A stretch of 64,000 bases of DNA, taken from an uncultured Dehalococcoidia bacterium (GTDB lineage: Bacteria; Chloroflexota; Dehalococcoidia; Tepidiformales; Tepidiformaceae). The stretch lies in contig CALLPC010000021.1 of assembly GCA_938015525.1 (NCBI GenBank), forward strand, positions 1 to 64,000, read 5' to 3'. A program made the translations under genes and the position numbers. The notes under the pieces were generated by a model that was not told the origin of the DNA, made no database searches, and saw nothing but the letters and a program-made list of their open reading frames with translations. Shown here in pieces: positions 1 to 9,522 of this stretch; positions within the stretch are counted from its first letter, which is position 1, and each line of letters opens with the position of its first letter.

Positions 1-2
1 GC

Positions 3-74
3 GGCACCGTCACGATGGAGGGCCCGCCGGCCGCCCTCGACGCCGAACGCCTCCGGCAGGCGCTCGCCGTTTAG
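3..74 (+). CDS. C-terminal fragment of a CDS truncated by the window edge (ends ...GTVTMEGPPAALDAERLRQALAV*); possibly DapF-like
   Basis: Open frame from the window edge to TAG at 72-74; the 'VTMEGPA' style tail resembles diaminopimelate epimerase C-termini, but it is too short to assign. Confidence 0.35.
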   Translation, partial: GTVTMEGPPAALDAERLRQALAV

Positions 75-349
75 CCTCCGGATGTCCTCCCTGACTCGTA
101 CGCCTCGGCCTCGGCGCAGGCCGCGAGCAGCGCTTCCGCAAGCGCCCGCGCAGAGGCCACCGTCAGCTCCACCCCGACCCGTGCGTCCAGCCCGCCGGCT
201 TCATCGACGAAGTCCACGGTCACCGCGTGCTCGAGGTCGACGTGGAACGGGTGGTCGTACGTCACGTTCGCCCGGGTCACGGGGAACCACCCCTTCCGCC
301 CGAACCCGGCCCCCTCCAGCGAAGTGTGGATGAGGATATTCGTGCACAT
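71..349 (-). CDS. small conserved hypothetical protein (DUF6295-like)
   Basis: 92-aa ORF beginning MCTNILIHTS; intergenic with normal spacing; family guess from N-terminal motif. Confidence 0.6.
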   Translation of the reverse strand: MCTNILIHTSLEGAGFGRKGWFPVTRANVTYDHPFHVDLEHAVTVDFVDEAGGLDARVGVELTVASARALAEALLAACAEAEAYESGRTSGG

Positions 350-364
350 CCTCTGCCCTCCCGC

Positions 365-1120
365 TCAGTCCAGGTGCCGGCGGAAGAACCCGATGACCTT
401 CTTCCAGCCGTCCACCGCCTGTTCGGCCCGGTAAGCAGCCGGCCGGTCGTGGTAGAAGAACCCGTGCCCGGCGCCTGCGTACATATGAAACTCGTACGGC
501 TTCCCGTGCCGCTGGAGCGCCTCCTCGTGCAGCCGCACCTGCTCTGGAGAAGGTGCCCGGTCCTCTTCGCCGAACAGCCCCAGCAACGGACACGAAAGCC
601 GCTCCGTGTAGTCAATCGGCGCCACTGGCCGCTTCTCCGTGAGGTCCTCCGGCCGCATCACCACCCCGCCGCCCCACAGGTCGACACACGCATCAAACGG
701 CTCGAGACAGGCCGCCAGGTACGCATGCCGCCCGCCTGAACAGGTGCCCGTCACGCCCACCTTCCCGTTCGATTGCGGCAGCGCCCGGAGAAAATCACGG
801 CACGCCGCCGCATCGCCCACCACCTGGGCATCGGGCACGCCGCCCTCCGCCCGGACCTTCGCCGCCACGTCCTCCGGCGCTCCCCTGCCCGCCCGGCAAT
901 ACAGGTCCGGCGCCGCCACCATGAACCCGTGGTACGCCAGCTTCCGGCAGGCCTCCTTCGTCCATTCATCCCAGCCCGGCATATGGTGCAGCCACACCAC
1001 CCCCGGGAACGGCCCCGGCCCCAGCGGCCGCGCGAAATACACCGAAATCCAGTGGCCCCCGTGCCCGGGGACCTTCGTCACCTCCGCGAGCATCCCCTCG
1101 TAACTGCCCGTGTCCGCCAT
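365..1120 (-). CDS. dienelactone hydrolase family protein
   Basis: alpha/beta-hydrolase with G-x-C-x-G-G nucleophile motif (GTCSGG) and C-terminal GHGF; Shine-Dalgarno AAGGAGG upstream. Confidence 0.85.
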   Translation of the reverse strand: MADTGSYEGMLAEVTKVPGHGGHWISVYFARPLGPGPFPGVVWLHHMPGWDEWTKEACRKLAYHGFMVAAPDLYCRAGRGAPEDVAAKVRAEGGVPDAQVVGDAAACRDFLRALPQSNGKVGVTGTCSGGRHAYLAACLEPFDACVDLWGGGVVMRPEDLTEKRPVAPIDYTERLSCPLLGLFGEEDRAPSPEQVRLHEEALQRHGKPYEFHMYAGAGHGFFYHDRPAAYRAEQAVDGWKKVIGFFRRHLD

Positions 1121-1172
1121 GCGGCGCCCCTCCTTGAACCCGGTTCGGACCTGCGCGCGAGTATACCCGCGC

Positions 1173-3911
1173 CTACTCCATCTCGCCCCAGTTCCGACCC
1201 TGCTTCAGGTCCACCTTCAGCGGCACCTTGAGCTCGATGCTCGCCGGCATGATGCGCGCCGCCAGCTCCCGGACCGCATCGACCTCCTCCCCCGGGCATT
1301 CGAAAATCAGCTCGTCGTGCACCTGTAGAATCATCCGGCTCCGCATCTCCCGCTCCCGCAGCTCCGCATCCACCCGGATCATCGCCACCTTGATGATGTC
1401 TGCCGCCGTCCCCTGGATCGGCATGTTGATCGCTTCTCGCTCCGCTGCCGACCGGACCTGGTAATTCGAACTCCGGATCGCCGGCAAATACCGCCGCCGC
1501 CCGAAAAGCGTCTCTGCGTAGCCGTGCTCCCGCGTAAACGCCAGCGTCTCCTGCTGCCACCGGGCAATCCCCGGGAAGTTCCGGTAGTACGACTGGATGA
1601 ACGCCTCCGCTTCCTCCCGCGTCATCCCCGTTCGGCTCGCCAGCCCGAACTCCCCCATCCCGTAGGCGATGCCGAAATTCACCATCTTCGCCGTGTCACG
1701 CATCGGCCGCGTCACGTCGGAAGGGTCCACCCCGTAGACCTTTGCAGCCGTCGCCCGGTGGATGTCCTCGTCCGCGAGGAACGCCCGGATTAGCCCCTCA
1801 TCGCCCGTGATGTGCGCCAGCACCCGCAGTTCAATCTGCGAGTAGTCCGCCCCAACCAGCCAGGGGTCATCGAACCCGCTCGCCACGAACGCCCGCCGAA
1901 TCGCACGCCCCGTATCCGTCCGGACCGGGATGTTCTGCAGGTTCGGGTTGACTGAGCTCAGCCGGCCGGTTGCCGCCACCGTCTGCTGGAAATCGGTGTG
2001 GATACGCCCGTCCTCGGCCACGGCCCCCGGCAGCGCATCCGCGTACGTCGATTTCAGCTTCGTCAGCTCGCGGTACTGGAAGATGAGGTCGATGATCGGC
2101 GTCAGCGGCCGCAGCGATTCGAGCGCCCGCTGGTCCGTGCTGTAGCCCTGCGTCGTCTTCCGCGTCTTCGGCAGCCCGAGCTCACCGAACAGCACGTCGC
2201 TCAGCTGCTTCGGACTCCCGATGTTGAACTCGTGCCCCACGATCGCGTAAATCTCCCGCTCCGCCTTCGCCGCCTCTTCGCCCAGCTGTCGCGACGCCTC
2301 CCGCAGCACCGCGAGGTCAACCGCCATGCCCGCCCTCTCCATCCGGTAGAGCACGCCGATGAGTGGCATCTCCATCTCGGCAAAGAGTGCCCACTGCCCC
2401 CGCTCCCGGAGCTGCGCCGCAAGCGGCTCGCGCATCCGCAGCGCGTAATCCGCCTGCTGGCAGGCGTACGGCAGCACCGCCTCGACGCTCGCCAGCCCCG
2501 GCACCGTCGCGTTCCGCCCCGTCCCCGTCAGCGCCTCGGGCGAAAGCAGTTCCACCCCCATCCGCTCATTGACCAGCGCGTTCAGCGTCGTCGACGTCTC
2601 GCCCAGGAGGAACGCCGCAATCGCCACGTCGAAGCGGTACCCCGCCAGCGTCATCCCGGAACGGTCGAGCAGGTGGAGCAGGTACTTCGTCCCGTACGCC
2701 GTCTTCTCGACCGTCTCATCTGCCATCACCGGCCCGAGAACCTCCCGCACCTCCTCGAGCTTCGCCTGCAGCGTCCCTTCATCATCCATCCGCGGCGCGT
2801 GCCCCACCGGCACGTACCACGCCTGGCCCGGCGCCGTCGCGAACGCCAGGCCCAGCAGCATTGGGTGGCGCGAATCCCCCGTCGTGGTGATGCCCGCCAG
2901 CGCGAACCCGCCCGCTCCCCGCAGCGCTCCCGCCAGCGCCTCCAGCTCCTCGCGGCTCGTCACACTCCGGTACGTCGCGTCCACCGCCGCAGCCGCTGCC
3001 GCGTCCTTCCGCGCTCCAAGCACCTCATCCAGCCGGCGTGCCAGCACCCGGAACTCCAGCTCGCGGAAGAGCGCCGCGACCCGCCCCCGGTCGAAATCCC
3101 GCACCCGGCACCGCTCCAGGTCGAATTCCACCGGCAGGTCCGTCCGGATCGTCACCAGCTCTTTGTTCCGGAATACCAGGTCTCGCCCGTCGACCAGCTT
3201 CTGCCTGACCGTTCCCCGGACCAGTTCGATGTTCTCGTAAATCGATTCCACCGGCCCGAACTGCCGGATGAGCTCCGCGGCCGTCTTTTCCCCGATGCCC
3301 CGGATTCCCTCGATGTTGTCGCTCGTATCCCCCTTCAGCGCCTTGAAATCCACCATGTACTTCGGGCTGAACCCCCACCGTTCAGCCGCCCTTGCTTCGT
3401 CGTACTCCACCGTATCGCGCTGGAACGGCCGGAACATGAACAGCTTGATATTCGGTCCCACCAGCTGGACGAGGTCAGTGTCCAGCGTCGCGATGTACGT
3501 CTCGATCCCCTGCGCCGCAGCTCTCACCGCGATCGTCCCCGCGACATCGTCTGCCTCGTAGCCGGGCACCTCATAGATGGGAATCCCGAACGCATCGAGC
3601 ATCTCCCGCACCCGGCCCATCTGCCGCAGCAGCTCCTCCGGCGTCTCACGCCGTGTCGCCTTGTACGCCTCCAGCTCTTCGTGCCGGAACGTCTTCCCGC
3701 CTGCGTCCCAGGCCGCGCAGATGTGCGTCGGCCGCAACACGTCCAGCACCCGGATGAGCGTCTCCGCGTAGCCGTGCACCGCGAACGTCGGCTCGCCCTT
3801 CGACGTCATCAGCGGGCTGTCCGAATTCGCGAACGCGTAGTATGCGCGGTAGAGGATGCCGTGCGAATCGAGCACGACCAGTCGCCGCCTGCCGTCCGTT
3901 CCCCCGGGCAC
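1173..3911 (-). CDS. polA: DNA polymerase I (5'-3' exonuclease, degenerate 3'-5' exo, polymerase domains)
   Basis: Motifs LVVLDSHGILYRAYYA, DYSQIELRVLAH, AKMVNFGIAYGMG, LQVHDELIFE. GTG at 3911 preferred over ORF start 3953 because TATACT lies 6 nt upstream. Confidence 0.95.
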   Translation of the reverse strand: MPGGTDGRRRLVVLDSHGILYRAYYAFANSDSPLMTSKGEPTFAVHGYAETLIRVLDVLRPTHICAAWDAGGKTFRHEELEAYKATRRETPEELLRQMGRVREMLDAFGIPIYEVPGYEADDVAGTIAVRAAAQGIETYIATLDTDLVQLVGPNIKLFMFRPFQRDTVEYDEARAAERWGFSPKYMVDFKALKGDTSDNIEGIRGIGEKTAAELIRQFGPVESIYENIELVRGTVRQKLVDGRDLVFRNKELVTIRTDLPVEFDLERCRVRDFDRGRVAALFRELEFRVLARRLDEVLGARKDAAAAAAVDATYRSVTSREELEALAGALRGAGGFALAGITTTGDSRHPMLLGLAFATAPGQAWYVPVGHAPRMDDEGTLQAKLEEVREVLGPVMADETVEKTAYGTKYLLHLLDRSGMTLAGYRFDVAIAAFLLGETSTTLNALVNERMGVELLSPEALTGTGRNATVPGLASVEAVLPYACQQADYALRMREPLAAQLRERGQWALFAEMEMPLIGVLYRMERAGMAVDLAVLREASRQLGEEAAKAEREIYAIVGHEFNIGSPKQLSDVLFGELGLPKTRKTTQGYSTDQRALESLRPLTPIIDLIFQYRELTKLKSTYADALPGAVAEDGRIHTDFQQTVAATGRLSSVNPNLQNIPVRTDTGRAIRRAFVASGFDDPWLVGADYSQIELRVLAHITGDEGLIRAFLADEDIHRATAAKVYGVDPSDVTRPMRDTAKMVNFGIAYGMGEFGLASRTGMTREEAEAFIQSYYRNFPGIARWQQETLAFTREHGYAETLFGRRRYLPAIRSSNYQVRSAAEREAINMPIQGTAADIIKVAMIRVDAELREREMRSRMILQVHDELIFECPGEEVDAVRELAARIMPASIELKVPLKVDLKQGRNWGEME

Positions 3912-4023
3912 CCGCCCAGTATAGGCCAACGCGAAAGGCCGGCGCTCCCGCACCCGCCCCTCGCTCCACCCCGCCGCCTCGCTACACTATCCCAGGCCGC
4001 AACTGCGGCTGGAGCCCCTGCAC

Positions 4024-5175
4024 ATGGATTTTCGCCTCACCCCCGAGCAACAGGCATTCCAGGCCGAAGTCATCGACTTCATCGAGCACGGCCTCCCCGC
4101 CGGCTGGGACCAGGAATTCGACTCCCTCGAGGACCGGCTCGCTATCGAACGCGACATCATGAAGCGGCTCGCGGCCAGGCGCTGGCTCGCCCTGCCCTGG
4201 CCGAAAGAATACGGCGGCCTCGGCGCCTCCCCCATGCAGCAGATGCTGTTCAACGAGCAGATGGCCTACCACGGCGTTCCCGGAACCGTGAACATGGGCG
4301 TCGCCTGGGTCGGCCCCGTCGTCATGCTCTACGGAACCGAAGAGCAGAAAGCCCGCTTCCTCACTCGTATCGCTGACGGCACCGACCTCTGGTGCACCCT
4401 CTACTCCGAACCCGGCGCCGGCTCCGACCTCGCCGCCATGCAGACCCGCGCCGTCCGCGACGGCGACGATTACATCATCAACGGCCAAAAGATCTGGACC
4501 ACCTTCGGCCATTACGCCGACTGGGGCTGGCTCGCCGCACGCACCGACCCCAACGCCCCCAAGCACAAGGGCATCTCCACCTTCGCCGTGAAGATGGACA
4601 GCCCCGGCATCACCGTCCGGCCCCTCGTCAATATGGCCGGCACCCACGAATTCAACGAAGTCTACTTCGAAGACGTCCGCGTCCCAGCCAGCCAGCTCAT
4701 CGGCGAAGAAAACCGCGGCTGGTACAACGTCGCCGTCGGCCTCGACTTCGAGCGCTCCTCCATCGGCGCGACCTCCAACGCGCGCCGCACCGTCGATGAC
4801 CTCGTCGCATACCTCCGCGAGCGGCGCGGGCGCACTCCCGACGTCATCCGTCACCGCATGGCCGAGCACGCAATCGGCGTCCAGCTCCTCCGCAACCTCG
4901 CCTACTACATCGCCTCGCAGCAGGAGAAGACCGGCATCGCTCCCACCCGCGAAGCCCAGATGGCGAAGCTCTTCGGTGCCGAACTCCAGCAGCGAATCGC
5001 CGGCACCGCCGTCCAGGTCTTCGGCATGGAAGGCCAGGCCGCCCGCCCGGGCGCGAAAGCCCTCCGCTACCAGTACCTCCTCCTGCGCAGCGTCGCCAAC
5101 ACCATCGAAGGCGGCACCTCCGAAATCCAGCGCACGGTCATCGCCACCCGAGGCCTCGGCCTGCCGCGCGAATGA
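4024..5175 (+). CDS. acyl-CoA dehydrogenase
   Basis: 383 aa with ACAD motifs (YSEPGAGSDLAAMQTRA, GGTSEIQRTVIATRGLGLPRE). Confidence 0.93.
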   Translation: MDFRLTPEQQAFQAEVIDFIEHGLPAGWDQEFDSLEDRLAIERDIMKRLAARRWLALPWPKEYGGLGASPMQQMLFNEQMAYHGVPGTVNMGVAWVGPVVMLYGTEEQKARFLTRIADGTDLWCTLYSEPGAGSDLAAMQTRAVRDGDDYIINGQKIWTTFGHYADWGWLAARTDPNAPKHKGISTFAVKMDSPGITVRPLVNMAGTHEFNEVYFEDVRVPASQLIGEENRGWYNVAVGLDFERSSIGATSNARRTVDDLVAYLRERRGRTPDVIRHRMAEHAIGVQLLRNLAYYIASQQEKTGIAPTREAQMAKLFGAELQQRIAGTAVQVFGMEGQAARPGAKALRYQYLLLRSVANTIEGGTSEIQRTVIATRGLGLPRE

Positions 5176-6074
5176 CCCCCCCGGCCGTCCCGCCCATCGA
5201 AACCCGCGGCCTCACCAAGCGCTTCGGCCCGCTCACCGCCGTCGATTCCCTGGACCTCGCCGTCGAGCGCGGCGAGGTCTTCGGTTTCCTTGGCCCCAAC
5301 GGCGCCGGTAAAACCACCACCATCCGCCTCCTCCTCGGCTTCCTCAACCCCACGGCTGGCTGCGCCCGCGTCCTCGGCAGCCCGGGCGCCGACCCGGCCG
5401 TCCGCCGCCGCATCGGCTACCTGCCCGCCGAACTCGCCTTCGACCCCCGCTACACCGCGTTCGACCTCATCGACTTCTTCGGCGACCTGCGCGGCGGTCA
5501 CGACCAGGCATTTACCCGCACCCTCATCGACCGCTTCCAGCTCGACCCGACCCGTCCGGTAGGTGACCTCAGCACCGGCAACCGCCGCAAGGTCGGCATC
5601 GTCCAGGCCTTCATGCATCGCCCCGACCTCCTCATCCTCGACGAACCCACGTCCGGGCTCGACCCCCTCCTCCAGCAGGAGTTCCACCGCCTCATCCGCG
5701 AGGAAGTGGCCCGCGGCGCGACCGTCTTCCTCTCCTCCCACGTCCTGCCGGAAGTCGAAGCCCTCGCGTCTCGCGTGGGCATCCTCCGCAAAGGCCGGCT
5801 CATCACCGTCGCCGCCGTCGACGACCTCCGCCGCAAAGCCCGCCAGCGCATCGAGTTCTTCACCGCCCGTCCCGTCCCCCGCGGCCTCTTCGAAGCCGTG
5901 CCCGGCGTTCGCTCCGTCGTCTACCACGACCGCGGCGTACAGGTTCTCGTCGAGGGCCCGGTCGACCCGCTCATCAAGGTCGCCGCGACGCTCACCGTCG
6001 AGCGTATCCATACCCCCGGTCAGGACCTCGAAGACCTCTTCCTCGAGTATTACCAGGGGGGCGACGAGCAGTGA
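5172..6074 (+). CDS. ABC transporter ATP-binding protein
   Basis: Walker A GPNGAGKTTT, signature LSTGNRRKVGIVQAF, Walker B LLILDEPTSGLDP; 4-nt overlap with preceding gene. Confidence 0.94.
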   Translation: MTPPAVPPIETRGLTKRFGPLTAVDSLDLAVERGEVFGFLGPNGAGKTTTIRLLLGFLNPTAGCARVLGSPGADPAVRRRIGYLPAELAFDPRYTAFDLIDFFGDLRGGHDQAFTRTLIDRFQLDPTRPVGDLSTGNRRKVGIVQAFMHRPDLLILDEPTSGLDPLLQQEFHRLIREEVARGATVFLSSHVLPEVEALASRVGILRKGRLITVAAVDDLRRKARQRIEFFTARPVPRGLFEAVPGVRSVVYHDRGVQVLVEGPVDPLIKVAATLTVERIHTPGQDLEDLFLEYYQGGDEQ

Positions 6075-6871
6075 CCATCCTCCGCCGCGCTGTCCGCGAC
6101 CGCCGCAACGCCCTGCTCTGGTGGATGCTCGGCCTCACCGCTCTCAACCTGTTCACCCTCGCCTTCTACCCAACGATTCGCGGCCAGCAGGACTTCGACG
6201 AGCTCGTCCAGCAGATGCCGGAAGCCCTCCGCGCCATGTTCGGCATGGCCGAAGGCGTCTCCCTCAGCTCCGCCCCCGGCTATCTCTGGGCACGCCTCTT
6301 CTCCTCGCTCCTCACCATCCTGCTCATCGTCTACGCCATCGTCGGCGGTGCCGGCCTGGTCGGCGGCAGCGAGGAGGACGGCACGCTCGAGCTCATCCTC
6401 GCTAACCCGGTTTCCCGCCTTGCGGTCGCCCTTCAACGCTTCCTCGCTCTGCTGCTCCTGCTTGCCGGGCTCACCCTCGTGGCCGCACTTACCCTCGTGG
6501 CCATGGCCGCTCCCTTCTCCGCGCTGGAAGGCGTCGACCCCGCGGGCCTGGCAGTCGCCTTCTGCGGCCTTTACAGCCTCTCCGCGCTGCACGCCTCAGT
6601 CGCATTCGCCGGCGGTGCCATCACGGGCCGCCGCGGCCCGGGCCTCGCCGCCGGTACCACCCTCGCCGCCGCCGGCTTCCTCGCCCAGGGCCTTCTCACC
6701 GCTGCCGGCGCCCCCACCTGGACCCGGAACCTCAACCCCTGGCACTGGTACCTCGAGCAGAACCTCCTCGCTTTCGGCCCGCGCTGGGAAGCCGCCCTCC
6801 CTGCACTCTTCCTCGCCGCGGCCCCGGTAGCGCTCGGCATCGCGGTCTTCCGCCGGCGCGACCTCCGGTAA
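6071..6871 (+). CDS. ABC-2 type transporter permease
   Basis: Hydrophobic multi-TM protein overlapping the ATPase gene by 4 nt. Confidence 0.85.
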   Translation: MTILRRAVRDRRNALLWWMLGLTALNLFTLAFYPTIRGQQDFDELVQQMPEALRAMFGMAEGVSLSSAPGYLWARLFSSLLTILLIVYAIVGGAGLVGGSEEDGTLELILANPVSRLAVALQRFLALLLLLAGLTLVAALTLVAMAAPFSALEGVDPAGLAVAFCGLYSLSALHASVAFAGGAITGRRGPGLAAGTTLAAAGFLAQGLLTAAGAPTWTRNLNPWHWYLEQNLLAFGPRWEAALPALFLAAAPVALGIAVFRRRDLR

Positions 6872-7008
6872 ATCGCCTCCAGCCGCCGGGTCAGGGATTT
6901 CACTGCATCCGGTTTGTGAAAATTCCGAAAGAACCCCGCAGGACCCCCTGCGCACCCATCCGCTACGTGCCGTCCACCATGGTGTAACGACTGCACCGAG
7001 GTCCGCCG

Positions 7009-7272
7009 ATGCCCACCACCCCCCGGCCAGCCAGCCCCCTCGTCCCGTTCGACGACCGCACGCGCCGTGTTCTCGAGCTCCGCGAACGTATCCGCACCGG
7101 CCGCTACCGGCCCGACCCCCGCGACGTCGCCCGCGCCATGATCGAATACGCCCGCACCGCGCCGGTCATCGACGAGGCTCCCCCGGAGCCCGCCGCCTTC
7201 GACGCCGCCCGCTACATCGTCCGTCCCGCCCCCGCCTCCCGTCCGCAGGCTCAGGCTCGCGCCGTCTCCTGA
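7009..7272 (+). CDS. small protein with FlgM-like anti-sigma motif
   Basis: RRVLELRERIRTGRYRPDPRDVARAMIEYA resembles the conserved C-terminal helix of FlgM; GAGG Shine-Dalgarno-like upstream. Confidence 0.6.
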   Translation: MPTTPRPASPLVPFDDRTRRVLELRERIRTGRYRPDPRDVARAMIEYARTAPVIDEAPPEPAAFDAARYIVRPAPASRPQAQARAVS

Positions 7273-8657
7273 GGACGGTCGAGCCAGCGCGGCTCCCCGC
7301 TCCCCGGCGGCGCCGTCGGAAGCTCCCAGCGTGGGTCCGTCTCCGACATCCGCAGCGCAGGGCGCAAGAACCGCACCCGCCCATAGCCCGTCTCCCGTTC
7401 CTGCATCGCACCCGACAGGTCACCCGTTCCGCTCGCCTCCCCCGGCTCGAGGTCGTCGCCGAGGTCGTAGTACCACATGCTGGTCCGCGCCAGCGACACT
7501 CGCACGAGCCACGAACCACCCTCGACCGCGCGCCGGCGCAGCGCCATCATCGCCCCGATTGCACCGAAATACCCCGTCGTGTAATCGTTCATCGCCGCCG
7601 GCGCAAGCACCGGTATACCGTCACCGCCCTGCCGAACACACACCCCGGTGGCCGCCTGCGCCAGCTGCTCCCACCCGGGTCGCCCGTCCCAGGGCCCCCC
7701 GAACCCGAACGCATTTTCTGCGACATAAATGATGCCCGGCCGGAGCTCCGCTGTCTGCCGCGGGCCGAACCCCCGCCGCTCCAGCGACCCCCACTGGAAG
7801 CCTTGTGAAAAAACGTCCGCGCCCCGGACCAGCTCCCGGAGGACGTCCGCCTGCCCCGGCTCCTCCAGGTCGAGGAACGCCTGCCGCTTCCCGTGGCCCG
7901 TGTCCACCTCGAACCGCTCGATGGTCGGCAGCCTCGGGCTCGCAATATGCAGCACGTCGGCCCCGTGTTCTGCAAGTGTCCGTGCCACCGTCGGACCCGC
8001 CAGCACACGCGTCAGGTCGAGCACCCGCACGCCTCGCAGCGGGCGGTCCGCCTCACCGAGCGGCTCCGGCGGCGCATCCCCGATTCGCTCCAGCGTCACC
8101 ACCGGCTGCGCCGCAAGCACCCGCCCCTGCGGGTGAGCCAGCCACTCCTCCCGCGCCCGGCAGACCGCCGCGCACAGCCCGTTCACTCCCAGTGCGTCCT
8201 CCAGCTCGAATGCGTCCCGCTGCCGGGTCGCCGCCGCAATCTCCTCCGCCGTGGCGCGCTCGCCGAGGCCCAGCTCCGCGAGGATTCCCGGCCCGTGCGT
8301 GAAACTCCCGTGCAGATGGACGAAGCGCCCATTCCTGCACGGCCAAATCGCCGTCAGGTTCGCCCCTGCCCGCGGCGGAGGTGCCCCCGTCTGCCCGTTC
8401 ACCTCCAGCACCATGTAGCTCCGCAGCGAAGCGGCCGCATGGCGGACGTCCACCCCGAGCCCCTGCCTCCGCCCGCCCCGGAGCTCCCACAGCCGCGCCG
8501 CCTCCTGGCCGGAGAGCAGCAGCGCGACCGCAGCGCCCTCCCCCAGGTGGAACGGCGTCGGCAACACCGGGTCGTCCCCAGTTATCTCGAAGTCCAGCCC
8601 GGGGTCCAGCACCAGCCCCGCCCGCGCCGCAAACCATGCCGCCCGGTCGCGGTCCAT
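7251..8657 (-). CDS. CoA transferase, CaiB/BaiF (family III) type, atypical domain order
   Basis: PLRGVRVLDLTRVLAGPTVARTLAEHGADVLHI and NAFGFGGPW...GWEQLAQAATG; start MDRDRAAWF chosen (ATG at 8657) because it overlaps the upstream gene stop. Confidence 0.8.
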   Translation of the reverse strand: MDRDRAAWFAARAGLVLDPGLDFEITGDDPVLPTPFHLGEGAAVALLLSGQEAARLWELRGGRRQGLGVDVRHAAASLRSYMVLEVNGQTGAPPPRAGANLTAIWPCRNGRFVHLHGSFTHGPGILAELGLGERATAEEIAAATRQRDAFELEDALGVNGLCAAVCRAREEWLAHPQGRVLAAQPVVTLERIGDAPPEPLGEADRPLRGVRVLDLTRVLAGPTVARTLAEHGADVLHIASPRLPTIERFEVDTGHGKRQAFLDLEEPGQADVLRELVRGADVFSQGFQWGSLERRGFGPRQTAELRPGIIYVAENAFGFGGPWDGRPGWEQLAQAATGVCVRQGGDGIPVLAPAAMNDYTTGYFGAIGAMMALRRRAVEGGSWLVRVSLARTSMWYYDLGDDLEPGEASGTGDLSGAMQERETGYGRVRFLRPALRMSETDPRWELPTAPPGSGEPRWLDRPQETARA

Positions 8658-9100
8658 CAGCCGCCTTCGCCCCGTTTCCCCGCGAGCCTCGCATCGAACC
8701 GGGCACGGTCCAGCACGAACCGCTGGTGCGTCCCGTGCCCCACCTGTTCGACGGCATCGTGTGCGGTCCATTCGAAGTCGAACCGCCTCCCATCGACCGC
8801 CACCAGCCGCACCTCTGCCGTGACCACCATCCCTTCCGGCGTCGCCGCCGTGTGGTTGATGACGAGTTGCGTCCCGACCGTCATCTGCCCCTCATCCAGG
8901 TGCCGCGCCATCCATTCAGCCGCCGTCTTCTCCACCAGAGCGCCCAGCGCCGGCGTCGAAAACACGTCCGGCGTGTCTGCCACGATGCGGCTCGCGAAAT
9001 GCTCCGGCCCGCAGCGCATGGACCCGCGCACCGCCGCCCCGACGTGCATCGCTTCGATTCCCATAGCGCCCTCCCTCCTTTCGAGCTGTCGCCGCATCAT
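8657..9100 (-). CDS. thioesterase superfamily protein (fluoroacetyl-CoA thioesterase/FlK-like hotdog)
   Basis: 147-aa hotdog-type sequence (STPALGALVEKTAAEWM...GTQLVINHTAATPEGM...); strong SD. Confidence 0.75.
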   Translation of the reverse strand: MMRRQLERREGAMGIEAMHVGAAVRGSMRCGPEHFASRIVADTPDVFSTPALGALVEKTAAEWMARHLDEGQMTVGTQLVINHTAATPEGMVVTAEVRLVAVDGRRFDFEWTAHDAVEQVGHGTHQRFVLDRARFDARLAGKRGEGG

Positions 9101-9116
9101 ACCGAACGGCTGCCTG

Positions 9117-9146
9117 TCGACAGCCTCTACCCCGGCGCTGGAAAAT
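9117..9146 (+). promoter_or_regulatory. candidate rnpB promoter TCGACA-18-GAAAAT
   Basis: -35 TCGACA 9117-9122, 18-bp spacer, -10 GAAAAT 9141-9146; predicted start about 9153 coincides with rnpB 5' end. Confidence 0.5.
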
Positions 9147-9151
9147 GAATC

Positions 9152-9522
9152 TGTCCAGCAGGCCGGGCAGCCGCTCCTCGCAGCCGCGGGGAGAGGAAAG
9201 TCCGGACTCCACCGGGCAGGGTGCCAGGTAACGCCTGGGCGGCGCGAGCCGACGGAAAGTGCAACAGAAACATACCGCCGCCAGCCCGCGATACCGGGTC
9301 GGCGGTAAGGGTGAAATGGTGCGGTAAGAGCGCACCGGCGTCTCGGTAACGGGGCGGCCGTGCAAACCCCACCCGGAGCAAGGCCGAATAGGGGAGGAGG
9401 GTGCCCGGCCCGCCATCACTCCCGGGTTGGCCGCTAGAGCACGGCAGTGATGCCGCGCCCAGAGAGATGGCTGCCGCCCCGCTCCGCGGGGTACAGAATC
9501 CGGCTTACAGGCCTGCTGGACG
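9152..9522 (+). ncRNA. rnpB: RNase P RNA, bacterial type
   Basis: GAGAGGAAAGTCCGGACTCC (P4/CR-I) near 5' end, AGAGAGATGGCTGCC...ACAGAATCCGGCTTACAGGC near 3' end, perfect 12-bp P1 pairing (9153-9164 with 9510-9521). Confidence 0.96.

Noticed and set aside
1998-4376. 792-aa + strand ORF antisense to polA
   Set aside because: Arg/Pro/His-rich composition typical of antisense frames in high-GC DNA; overlaps clear polA coding sequence.
6975-6987. Palindrome CACCATGGTG containing a two-codon ORF ATG GTG TAA upstream of the FlgM-like gene
   Set aside because: Short enough to be expected by chance; no supporting promoter geometry.
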